In this document: positions 13,713 through 13,900 of the stretch, one piece after another | Position numbering within the stretch: position 1 is the stretch's first letter | Layout: every line of letters begins with the position of its first letter | Source: Thioploca sp. | Lineage (GTDB): Bacteria > Pseudomonadota > Gammaproteobacteria > Beggiatoales > Beggiatoaceae | Direction: 5' to 3' | Assembly: GCA_011371325.1 (NCBI GenBank) | Contig: DRQV01000261.1 | Coordinates: 1-13,900, forward strand | DNA: 13,900 nucleotides | Position numbers and translations under genes: made by a program | Notes under the pieces: generated by a model | The model's database searches: none | The model's input: only the letters and a program-made list of their open reading frames with translations | Told to the model about the DNA's origin: nothing

Positions 13713-13900
13713 ATGTCTTTATTAAAATTTAGTTTTTATGTATTAATACTAATTATTACGTCGGTAGTAAACGCCGAACAAGATATTGAATCAGAAGTTA
13801 TAATATCTGATGAAATTACAATGATTACTCAAGATTGGTTAGTTAACCAAAAAGAAATTATATCTAAAACTGAATCTAGTTTAAAAGGTATAAGTAATAA
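13713..13900 (+). CDS. Exported protein of unknown function, N-terminal part (cut by window edge)
   Basis: Sixty-two codons are visible. The start MSLLKFSFYVLILIITSVVN has a Lys followed by about 13 hydrophobic residues and then VNA-EQ, a good type I signal peptidase site after residue 21. The mature part is polar and acidic (ESEVIISDEITMITQDWLVN) and turns helical toward the edge. No family is recognisable from this piece. The ATG at 13713 is chosen because it places the signal peptide at the N-terminus. The frame stays open back to 13599, so a longer product from TTG is possible. There is only a weak AGAGA upstream. The motif TQDWLVNQKEII faintly recalls the DWS..K helices of the neighbouring minus-strand protein, which may be chance. 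Confidence 0.6.
   Translation, partial: MSLLKFSFYVLILIITSVVNAEQDIESEVIISDEITMITQDWLVNQKEIISKTESSLKGISN

Noticed and set aside
1..13900. CRISPR array, tRNA, rRNA or defence system
   Set aside because: No regularly spaced direct repeats, no tRNA-like T-arm or cloverleaf, no ribosomal sequence, and no recognised nuclease, methylase or toxin gene on either strand.

Overview
The window is strongly AT-rich and carries mostly chromosomal housekeeping and signalling genes with proteobacterial best-fit motifs: PilT, AmpD, FolK, RfbD, MetF, an NIT-domain chemoreceptor and a sigma-54 activator. The gene set, the low GC, the wide non-coding gaps and the many broken gene fragments suggest a gammaproteobacterium, possibly a gliding or filamentous sulfur oxidiser of the Beggiatoa/Thiotrichales type. 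That placement is an inference from gene content. No rRNA or marker gene in the window confirms it.

Layout. Positions 1-237 (minus) hold the start of an ABC-transporter ATPase cut by the window edge, followed upstream by pilT (340-1377, minus). A 392-base gap holds a candidate pilT promoter and an inverted repeat. It is followed by a small plus-strand gene of unknown function (1770-2051) ending in a hairpin terminator. From 5748 down to 2099 on the minus strand lies a compact likely operon: a 901-residue chemoreceptor, ampD, and a small coiled-coil protein with an internal repeat. folK (6154-6606, plus) converges on a lone BatA-like von Willebrand factor A membrane protein (6678-7649, minus). 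rfbD (8051-8944, plus) is followed by about 920 bases without an intact gene, which I read as a region of decayed genes. Next come a TerB-like gene with its own terminator (9869-10369), then metF and a sigma-54-dependent response regulator six bases apart (10531-12777, plus). A small membrane-anchored repeat protein (12845-13288, minus) faces the regulator. After another gap with gene remnants, a secreted or lipid-exported protein begins at 13713 and runs off the window.

Working together. Three themes recur: surface behaviour (PilT retraction motor, chemoreceptor, dTDP-rhamnose synthesis), one-carbon/folate metabolism (FolK, MetF) and cell-wall recycling (AmpD). They do not form one pathway, and I see no mobile element with an intact transposase, no CRISPR array, no defence island and no RNA gene. 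The points most worth a second look are the chemoreceptor/AmpD/repeat-protein operon with a CheR-tether-like C-terminus, the metF-linked orphan regulator with a GAYTGA loop, the two small proteins with internal duplications, and the decayed regions at 8945-9868 and 13495-13712.
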